64,000 bases of DNA from positions 1,426,001 through 1,490,000 of the forward strand of contig NZ_CP063815.1 of the NCBI RefSeq assembly GCF_015277895.1, written 5' to 3'. The notes under the pieces are model-generated. The model had not been told where the DNA came from. It was given only the letters and a program-made list of their open reading frames with translations, and did no database searches. Position 1 is the stretch's first letter. Every line of letters starts with the position of its first letter. Both the position numbers and the translations under genes were made by a program. This DNA is from Microbacterium abyssi (lineage in GTDB: Bacteria; Actinomycetota; Actinomycetes; Actinomycetales; Microbacteriaceae). This document shows, one piece after another, positions 6,456 to 14,961 of this stretch.

Positions 6456-8396
6456 GTGAGAGTCGCGATCGTGACCGAATCCTTCCTGCCGCACATGAAC
6501 GGTGTGACCGGATCTGTGCTGCAGATCCTTCGACACCTCGAACGGACCGGCCACGATGCCCACGTGATCGCTCCGGGAGCCGCTGGCATCCCGGGCACGA
6601 TGCACGGCGCATCGATCGAGCCGGTGATGAGCCTGGCGCTCCCCGGGTATCGCAACGTTCGCGTCGGCACCGTCACCGCGCACCGCATCGCGGAGTCGCT
6701 GTCGAGCTTCCGGCCCGACGTCGTGCACCTCGCATCCCCGTTCGCGCTGGGCTGGCGCGGCGTGCTCGCCGCCACGCGCCTCGCGCTTCCGGTCGTGGCG
6801 GCATACCAGACGGACGTCGCCGCCTATACAGAGCGGTATCGCGTCGCGGCCACCACGAACTTCGCTCAGAACCACATCCTGCGCCTGCACCGGCGTGCGA
6901 CCCTGACGCTCGCGCCATCCTCCGAGTCGGAGCAGCAGCTTCACGGGCTCGGGGTGGACCGGATCCGCCGGTGGGGCCGCGGCGTGGATGCGGAGCGCTT
7001 CCACCCCGGCGCTCGCGTCGAGCAGTGGCAGCATCGCTCACCGGATGAGATCGTGGTCGGCTACGTCGGGCGACTGGCCGCCGAGAAGCAGATCGAGGAT
7101 CTCCGCGTGCTGCACGGGATTCCCGGCATCCGCCTCGTCATCGTCGGCGACGGTCCGTCCCGTCCTCGCCTCGCGGCCCAGATGCCGGATGCCGTGTTCC
7201 TCGGCCACCTCGACGGGGACGAGCTCGCCGCCGCGATGGCATCCTTCGACATCTTCGTGCATCCGGGCGAGAGCGAGACGTTCGGGCAGACGCTGCAGGA
7301 GGCGCACGCCAGCGGGGTCCCGATCGTGGCGACCGGTCGCGGCGGCCCGCTGGATCTGATCCGGATGGGCATCGACGGCTGGCTGTATCGCCCCGGAGAC
7401 CTGGATGACCTGCGGATGCGCGTCATGGATCTCGCAGGCGACGCGCGCAAGCGCCGGGCGTTCGGCGCGGCGGGGCGCAGGGCGGTCGAGGGGCGCAGCT
7501 GGCAGGCCGTCTGCGATCAGCTGATCGGCCACTTCGAGGAGGCGCGCGAGCTCCAGCGGGTGGATCGCGCGCTGCGCGCACCACGGGTGCGCAGGCCCGA
7601 GCCGTCGCATCCCGGCGCCGGCCGACGGTGGCAGCGTTTCGTCGCCCTCGGCGACTCGCTCACTGAGGGTCTCTGCGACCCGGCGCCGGACGGGGCGCTG
7701 CGCGGGTGGGCGGATCGACTCGCCCTGCTGCTGTCGGCCAGGGGCGGCATCCACTATGCGAACCTCGCGGTCCGATCGCGTCGCGTGCGGGACGTGCGCG
7801 GCGCGCAGCTCGCGCGAGCCAGGGACCTCAGGCCGGACCTGGTGTCGATCCTGATCGGCGCGAACGATCTCGTGAGGTCGCACGCGGACGTTGCTGCGCT
7901 CGCTGCCGAGGTCGAGGAGACGGTTCGCGTACTGCGCGATGACGGCGCCGACGTGCTGCTGGTGACGCCGTTCCTGCCCGACCGCCGGGCGGCGGGGCTG
8001 TTCGCGGCGCGGTTCTCCACGTTCGCGGTCCACCTCGCCGGCATCGCCGAGCGGCACGGTGCGATCCTCCTCGACACCGACCTGCACCCTGCGCTGGCGT
8101 CCAGACCGAACTGGGGCGAGGACCTGGTGCACCTCGGCAGCAGAGGACATCGTTTCCTCGCGTATCGCGCCGGCGAGCTCCTCGGAGTGCCGCACGCCGA
8201 GACACTCGGCGCGCTCGATCAGGTGCTGCACGACGTGGACGCCACCACCAAAGCGCAATGGTGGCGCGAGCACGCCCTCCCCTGGGTATGGCGCCGGATG
8301 CGCGGGCGCGTCGCGGGTGACGGGCGCGTCGCCAAGCACGACGAGTACGTCTACATCGGCCGGTCGTCCAGCATGCGCAGCGTCGAAGTCGGCTGA
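6456..8396 (+). CDS. Fusion protein: GT4 glycosyltransferase + SGNH hydrolase
   Basis: A 646-residue two-domain protein. Residues 1 to about 370 are a GT4 glycosyltransferase of the MgtA/PimB type: RVAIVTESFLPHMNGV at the start, a GYVGRLAAEKQIEDL strand, and ESETFGQTLQEAHASGVPIVAT (E-x7-E) near 271. From about 392 an SGNH/GDSL hydrolase follows: GDSLTEG (block I), IGANDL (block III) and EDLVHLG (block V, Asp/His). A linker rich in Arg and Pro joins them. No signal peptide is seen, so it is probably cytoplasmic; it could glycosylate and acylate or deacylate one lipid or glycan. The GTG start at 6456 puts the first beta strand at the terminus; an earlier TTG at 6405 is less likely. Confidence 0.88.
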   Translation: MRVAIVTESFLPHMNGVTGSVLQILRHLERTGHDAHVIAPGAAGIPGTMHGASIEPVMSLALPGYRNVRVGTVTAHRIAESLSSFRPDVVHLASPFALGWRGVLAATRLALPVVAAYQTDVAAYTERYRVAATTNFAQNHILRLHRRATLTLAPSSESEQQLHGLGVDRIRRWGRGVDAERFHPGARVEQWQHRSPDEIVVGYVGRLAAEKQIEDLRVLHGIPGIRLVIVGDGPSRPRLAAQMPDAVFLGHLDGDELAAAMASFDIFVHPGESETFGQTLQEAHASGVPIVATGRGGPLDLIRMGIDGWLYRPGDLDDLRMRVMDLAGDARKRRAFGAAGRRAVEGRSWQAVCDQLIGHFEEARELQRVDRALRAPRVRRPEPSHPGAGRRWQRFVALGDSLTEGLCDPAPDGALRGWADRLALLLSARGGIHYANLAVRSRRVRDVRGAQLARARDLRPDLVSILIGANDLVRSHADVAALAAEVEETVRVLRDDGADVLLVTPFLPDRRAAGLFAARFSTFAVHLAGIAERHGAILLDTDLHPALASRPNWGEDLVHLGSRGHRFLAYRAGELLGVPHAETLGALDQVLHDVDATTKAQWWREHALPWVWRRMRGRVAGDGRVAKHDEYVYIGRSSSMRSVEVG

Positions 8397-8423
8397 CACC
8401 GGAGAAGTCCAGCGCCGCGCTGA

Positions 8424-8429
8424 TAGGCT
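8424..8429 (+). promoter_or_regulatory. Candidate -10 box for pnp with a long leader
   Basis: TAGGCT about 105 bases before the pnp start. A second candidate, TATGAT, lies at 8480-8485. No good -35 is evident for either, so the choice is uncertain. Confidence 0.35.
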
Positions 8430-8455
8430 GAAACTGGATTGCTGTGCGCAGTCCG

Positions 8456-8473
8456 CGTGCGCGCATGCGCACG
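8456..8473 (+). promoter_or_regulatory. Hairpin in the pnp leader
   Basis: CGTGCGC-GCAT-GCGCACG forms a perfect 7-bp stem with a 4-base loop inside the region upstream of pnp. In enterobacteria PNPase controls its own message through a leader hairpin cut by RNase III; whether this stem does the same is inference. Confidence 0.45.
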
Positions 8474-8534
8474 GGTACGTATGATCTCGGCCGTCACACG
8501 GACGGACGAGTCTAAACAAAGAAGGAGAGACCTC

Positions 8535-10808
8535 TTGGAAGGTCCTGAAATCACTGCCGCCGAGGCCGTTCTCGACAACGGCCGCTTCGGCACCCGCACT
8601 GTCCGCTTCGAAACCGGTCGTCTCGCTCAGCAGGCGCAGGGTTCGGTCGCGGCTTATCTCGACGGAGAGACGATGATCCTCTCCGCAACCAGCGCCGGCA
8701 AGCACCCGCGCGAAGGCTTCGACTTCTTCCCGCTGACCGTCGACGTGGAAGAGCGTTCGTACGCGGCAGGAAAGATCCCCGGCTCGTTCTTCCGTCGTGA
8801 GGGTCGTCCCTCGACAGAGGCGATCCTGGTCTGCCGTCTGATCGACCGTCCGCTGCGCCCGTCGTTCGTCGACGGCCTGCGCAACGAGGTCCAGGTCGTC
8901 ATCACCGTGCTGTCGATCGCTCCGGGCGAGTACTACGACGCACTGGCGATCAACGCGGCTTCCGCATCGACGCAGATCTCGGGTCTGCCGTTCTCCGGTC
9001 CGATCGCAGGCGTCCGCCTCGCGCTCATCCCTGGCCAGGGCGAGCACGCTGACCAGTGGGTCGCGTTCCCGAACGAGGCGCAGGTCGCAGAGGCCGTCTT
9101 CGACCTCATGGTCGCCGGTCGCGTGGTCAAGAAGTCCGACGGCTCCGAAGACGTCGCGATCATGATGGTCGAGGCCGAGGCGACCGAGAACAGCTGGAAC
9201 CTCATCAAGGGCGGCGCAGTCAAGCCGAACGAAGAGGTCGTCGCGGGTGGCCTCGAGGCCGCCAAGCCGTTCCTCAAGCAGCTCGTCGAGGCGCAGGCCG
9301 ATATGGCTTCGCACTCCTCGAAGGCGCCTGGCGTCTACCCGGTCTTCCCGGCATACGAGCAGGGCACCTACGACTTCATCGCCGCATCCGCGACGGCCGA
9401 CCTCGAGAAGGTCTACCAGATCGCTGACAAGCAGGAGCGTCAGAGCGCCGATGACGCGGTCAAGGACCGCGTCAAGGCCGAGGTGGCTGCGGCCATCGAG
9501 GCGGGCACGCTGCCGGAGTCCGCTGCCGGCGAGGTGTCCGGCGCCTACAAGTCGGTCACCAAGGGCATCGTCCGCGGTCGCGTCCTGGCAGAGGGCGTCC
9601 GCATGGACGGTCGTGGCCTGGCCGACATCCGCCCGCTGGACGCCGAGGTGCAGGTCATCCCGCGCGTGCACGGTTCGGCGATCTTCCAGCGCGGCGAGAC
9701 CCAGATCATGGGCGTCACCACGCTGAACATGCTCAAGATGGAGCAGCAGATCGACTCGCTGTCCCCGACGACGAGCAAGCGCTACATGCACCACTACAAC
9801 TTCCCGCCCTACTCGACCGGTGAGACCGGTCGTGTCGGTTCGCCGAAGCGTCGCGAGATCGGGCACGGCTTCCTGGCCGAGCGCGCGCTCGTTCCGGTTC
9901 TGCCGAGCCGCGAGGAGTTCCCTTACGCGATCCGTCAGGTGTCCGAGGCTCTCGGCTCCAACGGCTCGACGTCGATGGGCTCTGTCTGCGCCTCCACCCT
10001 GTCGCTGCTGAACGCGGGTGTGCCGTTGCGCGCAGCCGTCGCCGGCATCGCCATGGGTCTCGTCTCCGACGAGGTGAATGGCGAGACCCGTTACGCGGCT
10101 CTGACCGACATCCTCGGTGCGGAAGACGCGCTCGGCGACATGGACTTCAAGGTCGCAGGCACCAGCGAGTTCATCACCGCGATCCAGCTCGACACGAAGC
10201 TCGACGGGCTCCCGTCCGACGTTCTCACCGGCGCGCTGACGCAGGCCCGCGATGCACGTCTGACGATCCTCGGTGTTCTGAACGCCGCGATCGACGCTCC
10301 TGACGAGATGGCGCCCACCGCGCCCCGCGTCATCAGCGTGCAGATCCCGGTCGACAAGATCGGCGAGCTGATCGGCCCGAAGGGCAAGACGATCAACGCG
10401 ATCCAGGACGAGACCGGCGCGCAGATCTCCATCGAGGAGGACGGCACCGTCTACATCGGCGCGACCGATGGCCCCTCGGCCGAGGCGGCCCGTGCCCAGG
10501 TGAACGCGATCGCCAACCCCACCAACCCGGAGGTCGGCGAGCAGTTCCTCGGCACCGTGGTGAAGATCGCCTCGTTCGGCGCCTTCATCTCGCTGCTGCC
10601 CGGCAAGGACGGCCTGCTGCACGTCACCGAGGTGCGCAAGCTCGCCGGTGGCAAGCGCGTCGAGAACGTCGAGGACGTCCTCTCTGTCGGTCAGAAGCTC
10701 CTCGTGAAGATCACGAAGATCGACGACCGCGGCAAGCTGTCGCTCGAGCCGGTGCTCGACGACGCTCCCGCCGAGGAGGCCGCGCAGGCGGAGACCACCG
10801 AGGCGTAA
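8535..10808 (+). CDS. pnp: Polynucleotide phosphorylase
   Basis: A 757-residue PNPase, a 3'-5' phosphorolytic exoribonuclease of the RNA degradation machinery. Domain order: RNase PH domain 1, all-helical linker, RNase PH domain 2 (RRREIGHG-type segment near 435), KH domain with [22 protein letters not shown] at about 600-640, and S1 domain with [23 protein letters not shown] at about 675-735. The start is TTG at 8535, preceded by AAGGAGA at 7-8 bases and followed by [18 protein letters not shown] as in relatives; the frame is open further upstream but without a ribosome site. It is separated from rpsO by 8.4 kb. Confidence 0.96.
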   Translation: MEGPEITAAEAVLDNGRFGTRTVRFETGRLAQQAQGSVAAYLDGETMILSATSAGKHPREGFDFFPLTVDVEERSYAAGKIPGSFFRREGRPSTEAILVCRLIDRPLRPSFVDGLRNEVQVVITVLSIAPGEYYDALAINAASASTQISGLPFSGPIAGVRLALIPGQGEHADQWVAFPNEAQVAEAVFDLMVAGRVVKKSDGSEDVAIMMVEAEATENSWNLIKGGAVKPNEEVVAGGLEAAKPFLKQLVEAQADMASHSSKAPGVYPVFPAYEQGTYDFIAASATADLEKVYQIADKQERQSADDAVKDRVKAEVAAAIEAGTLPESAAGEVSGAYKSVTKGIVRGRVLAEGVRMDGRGLADIRPLDAEVQVIPRVHGSAIFQRGETQIMGVTTLNMLKMEQQIDSLSPTTSKRYMHHYNFPPYSTGETGRVGSPKRREIGHGFLAERALVPVLPSREEFPYAIRQVSEALGSNGSTSMGSVCASTLSLLNAGVPLRAAVAGIAMGLVSDEVNGETRYAALTDILGAEDALGDMDFKVAGTSEFITAIQLDTKLDGLPSDVLTGALTQARDARLTILGVLNAAIDAPDEMAPTAPRVISVQIPVDKIGELIGPKGKTINAIQDETGAQISIEEDGTVYIGATDGPSAEAARAQVNAIANPTNPEVGEQFLGTVVKIASFGAFISLLPGKDGLLHVTEVRKLAGGKRVENVEDVLSVGQKLLVKITKIDDRGKLSLEPVLDDAPAEEAAQAETTEA

Positions 10809-10821
10809 ACCCCGGCACGTC

Positions 10822-10860
10822 GGCCCGGGTTCCGTTCCGCGCGAGCGGAATCCGGGCCTT
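10822..10860 (+). terminator. Hairpin terminator after pnp
   Basis: A 13-bp stem with one G-T pair (GGCCCGGGTTCCG / CGGAATCCGGGCC) ending in TT, 11 bases after the pnp stop. Confidence 0.8.
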
Positions 10861-10987
10861 CGTCGTACCTGTCGTGATCGAAACGTTATGGGAAGTTCGC
10901 CGCACGTTATCGGCAATGGTCGGCGAGTTCGCCTGAGTCGCTTACCCTCGAAGTACGCACCGGGAGTGCACGCGGGGGTGGTGAAGG

Positions 10988-12013
10988 ATGCGATTGTTCA
11001 GCGCAGGAGCAGCTGATCAGCCCGCACACGCCCAGGTTGCCGCCGAGCACCCTTCGGCACCGATCCCCGTCGTCGGCCCTGGCGTGGGGGAGCGTATCCG
11101 GGTTCCGCTCGGTGAGACGGAGTTCTCCAGCTTCCCGCTGATGCTGGGGGCTGCGGAGTTCGGCTGGAACGTCGATCTCGAGACCAGCCACGCGATCCTG
11201 GACCGGTACGTCGAGTTCGGCGGGAACGCGATCCACACCGCCGACGGCTTCTCCGGGGGCCGCAGCGAGCACATCATCGGCCAGTGGCTGCGATCGCGCG
11301 GACTGCGCGACGGCACCATTCTCAGCGTGCGGATCGGATCGCACGCCGACAATCCCGGCCTCGGCTCCGTCAACCTCGTGCGGGCCGTCGAAGGATCGCT
11401 CACCCGGCTGGACGTCGACCGGATCGATGTGCTCTACCTGGACGCCACGCTGGACAGGGCGACGAACCTCGAGGACACGCTCGCCACCGTCGAGTGGCTG
11501 CGCGACGCCGGCAAGATCGGCGCCGTCGGCGCCTTCGGCTTCGCGCCTGAGCGTCTGGTCGAGGCGCGGATCCTCGCATCCGCCGGGTACCCGCGAATCG
11601 AAGTGCTCGATGAGCCGTACAACCTCATCCGCCGCGACCGCTTCGAGGGCGACCTGCGTCTCGTCGCCGGAGCTCAGAACCTGGCGGTGACCCCTTCGCA
11701 CGCGCTCGAGCACGGATTCCTGTCCGGGCGCCACCGCAGCAAGGCTCTCGTGTCCCGCGGCGTGCGCGGCGATCAGCTGCGGGGTCACCTGAACCGTCGT
11801 GGCACCCGCATCCTCCGCGCGCTCGACCAGGTCGCCGCAGAGGTCGACGCGCCGATCGCCGCAGTGTCCATGGCATGGCTGCTCGCACAGCGCACGGTCG
11901 TGGCTCCGATCGTGAACAGCTTCGCCATCCAGCACGTCGATGAGCTGATGCAGGGCGCCGGCGTTTCGCTCTCGCGGACCCAGGTCCTGGAACTCACGCG
12001 CGCCGGAGCCTGA
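10988..12013 (+). CDS. Aldo/keto reductase-like protein lacking the catalytic tetrad
   Basis: A 341-residue protein with the AKR barrel after a 35-residue unconserved N-terminal extension. Fold landmarks are clear (GNAIHTADGFSGGRSEHIIGQWL, VRAVEGSLTRLDVDRIDVLYLD, VEWLRDAGKIGAVGAFGF). At the places of the tetrad Asp-Tyr-Lys-His, however, it has H83, F88, R115 and D152. The usual cofactor-phosphate motif is also altered (APIVNSFAIQHV). It is therefore probably not an ordinary reductase and may be a binding or regulatory protein. The gene is single, followed by a phosphatase gene about 60 bases on. Confidence 0.8.
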   Translation: MRLFSAGAADQPAHAQVAAEHPSAPIPVVGPGVGERIRVPLGETEFSSFPLMLGAAEFGWNVDLETSHAILDRYVEFGGNAIHTADGFSGGRSEHIIGQWLRSRGLRDGTILSVRIGSHADNPGLGSVNLVRAVEGSLTRLDVDRIDVLYLDATLDRATNLEDTLATVEWLRDAGKIGAVGAFGFAPERLVEARILASAGYPRIEVLDEPYNLIRRDRFEGDLRLVAGAQNLAVTPSHALEHGFLSGRHRSKALVSRGVRGDQLRGHLNRRGTRILRALDQVAAEVDAPIAAVSMAWLLAQRTVVAPIVNSFAIQHVDELMQGAGVSLSRTQVLELTRAGA

Positions 12014-12070
12014 GCTCTGCCGGTAGGGTGGAATCGCCCCAGTGAAGGCTGGCGACGAAGCGAGCGGGTT

Positions 12071-12673
12071 GTGACGCACTACATATATCTGGTCAGACAT
12101 GGTGAACATCAGGATGCCGAGCACGGCGTCGACGACGGACCCCTCTCTCCCAGGGGGCAGCGACAAGCGGAACTCATCGCTGACCGGCTCTCCGGACTCC
12201 CGCTCGATGCGATCTGGCATTCTCCGCTGCTGAGGGCCACGGAGACCGCGCGGGCGATCGCCGAACGGCTTCCCTCGGTCACGCCCGTGCCCAGGGCGTT
12301 GTTGTTCGACTGCGTGCCGACCGGCATGACCGATGAGACACCGGTCGTTTATGAGCCGTTCTTCGGATCCTTGACCGACGCGGAAGTCGACGCGGGGCGC
12401 GCACAGATGGCCGACGCGGTCAACGAGTTCCTGGTGCGCAAGCAGGGCGATGTGCACGAAGTGCTGATCACGCACAACTTCGTGATCGCCTGGTTCGTGC
12501 GAGAGGTGCTGGGTGCTCCGGAATGGCGCTGGATGACGCTCAATCAGGCCCACTGCGGACTGACGGTCATCGCCCAGAAGCAGGGCAGGCCGTGGACGCT
12601 GATCAATCACAACGAACTGAGCCACCTTCCGGTGGAGCTGCGTACCGGCCTGCCGGACGCGATGCCGGTGTGA
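12071..12673 (+). CDS. Histidine phosphatase family protein (phosphoglycerate mutase-like)
   Basis: A 200-residue member of the branch-2-like histidine phosphatase superfamily. LVRHGEH at residues 7-13 carries the phospho-accepting histidine and first arginine, HSPLLRATETA the second arginine, and ITHNFVIAWF the late catalytic histidine. The substrate is unknown; relatives act on sugar phosphates or small phosphoesters. It starts with GTG at 12071. The dapB gene follows 19 bases downstream but has its own promoter. Confidence 0.85.
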   Translation: MTHYIYLVRHGEHQDAEHGVDDGPLSPRGQRQAELIADRLSGLPLDAIWHSPLLRATETARAIAERLPSVTPVPRALLFDCVPTGMTDETPVVYEPFFGSLTDAEVDAGRAQMADAVNEFLVRKQGDVHEVLITHNFVIAWFVREVLGAPEWRWMTLNQAHCGLTVIAQKQGRPWTLINHNELSHLPVELRTGLPDAMPV

Positions 12674-12680
12674 CCGCAAA

Positions 12681-12686
12681 TAGACT
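12681..12686 (+). promoter_or_regulatory. -10 box of a leaderless promoter for dapB
   Basis: TAGACT followed by GGACGC and the ATG at 12693. The same 15 bases, TAGACTGGACGCATG, stand before dapF at 30540. Confidence 0.65.
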
Positions 12687-12692
12687 GGACGC

Positions 12693-13439
12693 ATGACCAA
12701 GCAGGTGGCACTCGTCGGCGGGTCCGGCAAGCTCGGAACGATCATCGCGCACGTGATCGACGAGCTCGAAGGGTTCGAAGTCACTCGGCTGCTGACATCG
12801 TCGAGCACGCTGAGCGAACTGGACGGAGTCGATCTGGTCGTGGACGCCTCGACGCCGCAGGTGAGCGTGGATGTCGTGCGCGCCGCCGTCGAGCGCGGCA
12901 TCAACGTTCTCGTCGGCACCTCCGGCTGGTCCGCCGAGCGGATCGCGCTGATGCGCCCGCTCGTCGAAGCCGCAGGCACCGGCGCCGTGTTCATCCCGAA
13001 CTTCTCGCTCGGCTCTGTACTGGGCTCCGCGCTGGCCGCGGCCGCCGCCCCGTTCTTCTCCTCGGCGGAGATCGTCGAGGCGCACCGCGACACCAAGGTC
13101 GACTCGCCGAGCGGCACGGCGGTGCGCACCGCCGAGCTCATCGCAGCCGCGCGCACCGAGCAGGGTCCTGTGAGCGCGCCGCACGCCGATCAGCGCGCGC
13201 GGGGTCAGCAGGTCGCGAGCGTCCCGGTGCACTCGCTGCGCCGCCCCGGCGTCATCGCACGTCAGGACGTCATCCTCTCCGGCCCCGGCGAAACCCTCAC
13301 GATCACCCATGACACGGTGGAGTCGGCGAAGGCCTACGCGCCCGGCATCCGCCTCGCCGTTCCTTTCGCGGCAGCCGCGCAGGGAGTCGTGGTGGGACTG
13401 GAGAACATGATCGACATCGGGATCCAGGCGCGCGCATGA
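12693..13439 (+). CDS. dapB: 4-hydroxy-tetrahydrodipicolinate reductase
   Basis: A 248-residue DapB of the diaminopimelate/lysine pathway, reducing the dehydrated dapA product with NAD(P)H. The Rossmann motif VGGSGKLG is at residues 8-15, VDASTP and GTSGW mark the cofactor side, and EAHRDTKVDSPSGTA holds the catalytic His and Lys. The C-terminus GVVVGLENMIDI is typical. The usual double His of E-x-HH is HR here. The stop overlaps the next ATG by four bases (ATGA), so the downstream membrane protein is translationally coupled. dapA and dapF lie elsewhere in the window. Confidence 0.95.
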   Translation: MTKQVALVGGSGKLGTIIAHVIDELEGFEVTRLLTSSSTLSELDGVDLVVDASTPQVSVDVVRAAVERGINVLVGTSGWSAERIALMRPLVEAAGTGAVFIPNFSLGSVLGSALAAAAAPFFSSAEIVEAHRDTKVDSPSGTAVRTAELIAAARTEQGPVSAPHADQRARGQQVASVPVHSLRRPGVIARQDVILSGPGETLTITHDTVESAKAYAPGIRLAVPFAAAAQGVVVGLENMIDIGIQARA

Positions 13440-13879
13440 TGGCCCGCGCCGGGGTGATCGTCGTCGGGCTCTGCCTGATCCTGTACTTCGTCCTCACCGG
13501 ACAGTGGGCGTATCTCTACGTGACCAGCGGTGAGGCCATCGGGATCGCCATGGGTGCGGCTCTCATCGTGTTGCCGCTGATCGGGGCATGGGCCCTCGTT
13601 CGCGAGATCGAGTTCGGCATTCAGGCGGACCGTCTCGGCACGAAGCTGGATGCCGAGGGCGGCATGCCAACCGCGGAGGCCGAACTCACCCCGAGCGGCC
13701 GGCTCGCCAAGACGGATGCCGAGCCGCTTGTGCAGCGCTACACGGCCGAGGCCGATGCCGCCGGCGACGACTGGCGGGCACGCTACCGGCTCGGTGTGGT
13801 GCAGGATGCCGCGGGGCGCCGTAAAGACGCTCGCGCCAGCATCCGCGACGCGATCCGGCTCGCGAAGAACGCGAGCTGA
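13436..13879 (+). CDS. Membrane protein with a short helical-repeat C-terminus, function unknown
   Basis: A 147-residue protein with two membrane helices (about residues 5-22 and 33-57) and a soluble C-terminal part. The end, YTAEADAAGDDWRARYRLGVVQDAAGRRKDARASIRDAIRL, resembles a tetratricopeptide-type helix pair. Its ATG overlaps the dapB stop, so it is in the dapB operon. I do not recognise a function. Three copies of GGATGCC fall within this short gene. Confidence 0.75.
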   Translation: MMARAGVIVVGLCLILYFVLTGQWAYLYVTSGEAIGIAMGAALIVLPLIGAWALVREIEFGIQADRLGTKLDAEGGMPTAEAELTPSGRLAKTDAEPLVQRYTAEADAAGDDWRARYRLGVVQDAAGRRKDARASIRDAIRLAKNAS

Positions 13880-13886
13880 TCGCGTC

Positions 13887-14312
13887 TCAGGCGAGCGTCG
13901 CCTCGAGTGTGATGTCGATCCCGGACAGCGCCTGTGAGACCGGGCAGCCGGTCTTCGCGCCCTCGGCGATCTCCTGGAACTGCTCAGGGGTGAGGCCGGG
14001 CACGGACGCGTTCACGTTCAGGTGGCTGCCGGTGATGCCGACGCCCGGCTTGAAGGTCACCGATGCGGTCGTGTTGACGCGCTCAGGCGGGGTGCCGTTG
14101 TCGGCCAGGGCGTTCGAGAGCGCCATGCTGAAGCACGACGAGTGCGCGGCGGCGATGAGCTCCTCCGGTGTCGTGGTCGTGTCAGAGCCTTCGCTGCGCG
14201 CTTTCCAGTTGATCGGGAACGTGCCGAGGTTCGAAGAGGAGAAGGCGACGTTGCCCGACCCCTCCATCAGAGAACCGTTCCAGGTGGTGGTGGCTTCGCT
14301 GGTGACGGGCAT
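13887..14312 (-). CDS. OsmC/Ohr family peroxiredoxin
   Basis: A 141-residue OsmC-type protein that reduces organic hydroperoxides through two cysteines. The pair is visible at C60 (HSSCFSMAL) and C123 (TGCPVSQAL). The family glutamate is in TPEELIAAAHSSC. Length and layout are normal. A GGAGGAAT ribosome site precedes the ATG, unlike the leaderless genes around it. It converges on the dapB operon with 7 bases between the stops. Confidence 0.9.
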   Translation of the reverse strand: MPVTSEATTTWNGSLMEGSGNVAFSSSNLGTFPINWKARSEGSDTTTTPEELIAAAHSSCFSMALSNALADNGTPPERVNTTASVTFKPGVGITGSHLNVNASVPGLTPEQFQEIAEGAKTGCPVSQALSGIDITLEATLA

Positions 14313-14382
14313 GATTCCTCCAGAGTCGTGGCGGGGTGTGCGGCCAGCCTATCGACCCGGGTGCGTGTGGGGAACCGTCCGC

Positions 14383-14961
14383 TCAGGCGGCACGTGGCGC
14401 CTTGCCGACGAGACCGGCGCGCTGCAGCAGGAGGTAGATCTGGCAGCCGAGGCAGAACGCGAAGGCGGCGTTCAGGAACGCGGCGATGAAGGCCGCACCG
14501 GCGGCGATCGGCAGCGCCAGTGGAAGTCCGGCGAGGTGCAGTGCAAGCCCGATGACGACCACGGCGAGGCCGACGCCCTGGGCGAACCGCGGGGGACGCG
14601 GATCCTCGAGCTCGGTCCGCGCCGGCAGGCGGGGGCGCACGAAACGACGGAAGACGACGCCCCACGGTGCGGTCCGCGGCGACACGACGCCCCACAGGAA
14701 CAGCAGCGCGATGACGAGGAGCAGCAAGAAGCCGGGGTCGAGGGCGCGCTGCGCGATCGACGCCTGCGTGATCGCCCAGATTCCGCCCGGCACGAAGGTG
14801 GCATCGGCGAGAGGCTGATAGGCGAACCACCCGAAGGCCGCCGCATCCTGCGCCGTCGACAGTCCGACGAGGCCCAGCACGACGGCTGCGAGCAGCAGCA
14901 CGGAGGTGATGGTCGCCGCGAAGCGCGGGCCGCGCGGATCGATTCCTGCGGGAGGGGTCAT
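14383..14961 (-). CDS. DUF4395 family membrane protein
   Basis: A 192-residue DUF4395 protein with four or more hydrophobic helices, two near the N-terminus and two near the C-terminus, and the conserved C-x-GC segment (FAFCLGCQIYLLL) in the last helix. Members usually sit beside a membrane-anchored thioredoxin, as here: the thioredoxin reading frame ends in a four-base overlap (ATGA) with this start. The cysteines suggest a partner in thiol exchange, which is inference. The start is fixed by the overlap. Confidence 0.85.
   Translation of the reverse strand: MTPPAGIDPRGPRFAATITSVLLLAAVVLGLVGLSTAQDAAAFGWFAYQPLADATFVPGGIWAITQASIAQRALDPGFLLLLVIALLFLWGVVSPRTAPWGVVFRRFVRPRLPARTELEDPRPPRFAQGVGLAVVVIGLALHLAGLPLALPIAAGAAFIAAFLNAAFAFCLGCQIYLLLQRAGLVGKAPRAA

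Noticed and set aside
7038..10916. A 1292-codon open frame on the minus strand, antisense to the GT-SGNH and pnp genes
   Set aside because: It follows from GC-rich third positions of the sense genes; the translation is Arg/Asp/His-rich low complexity and pnp on the other strand is unmistakable.
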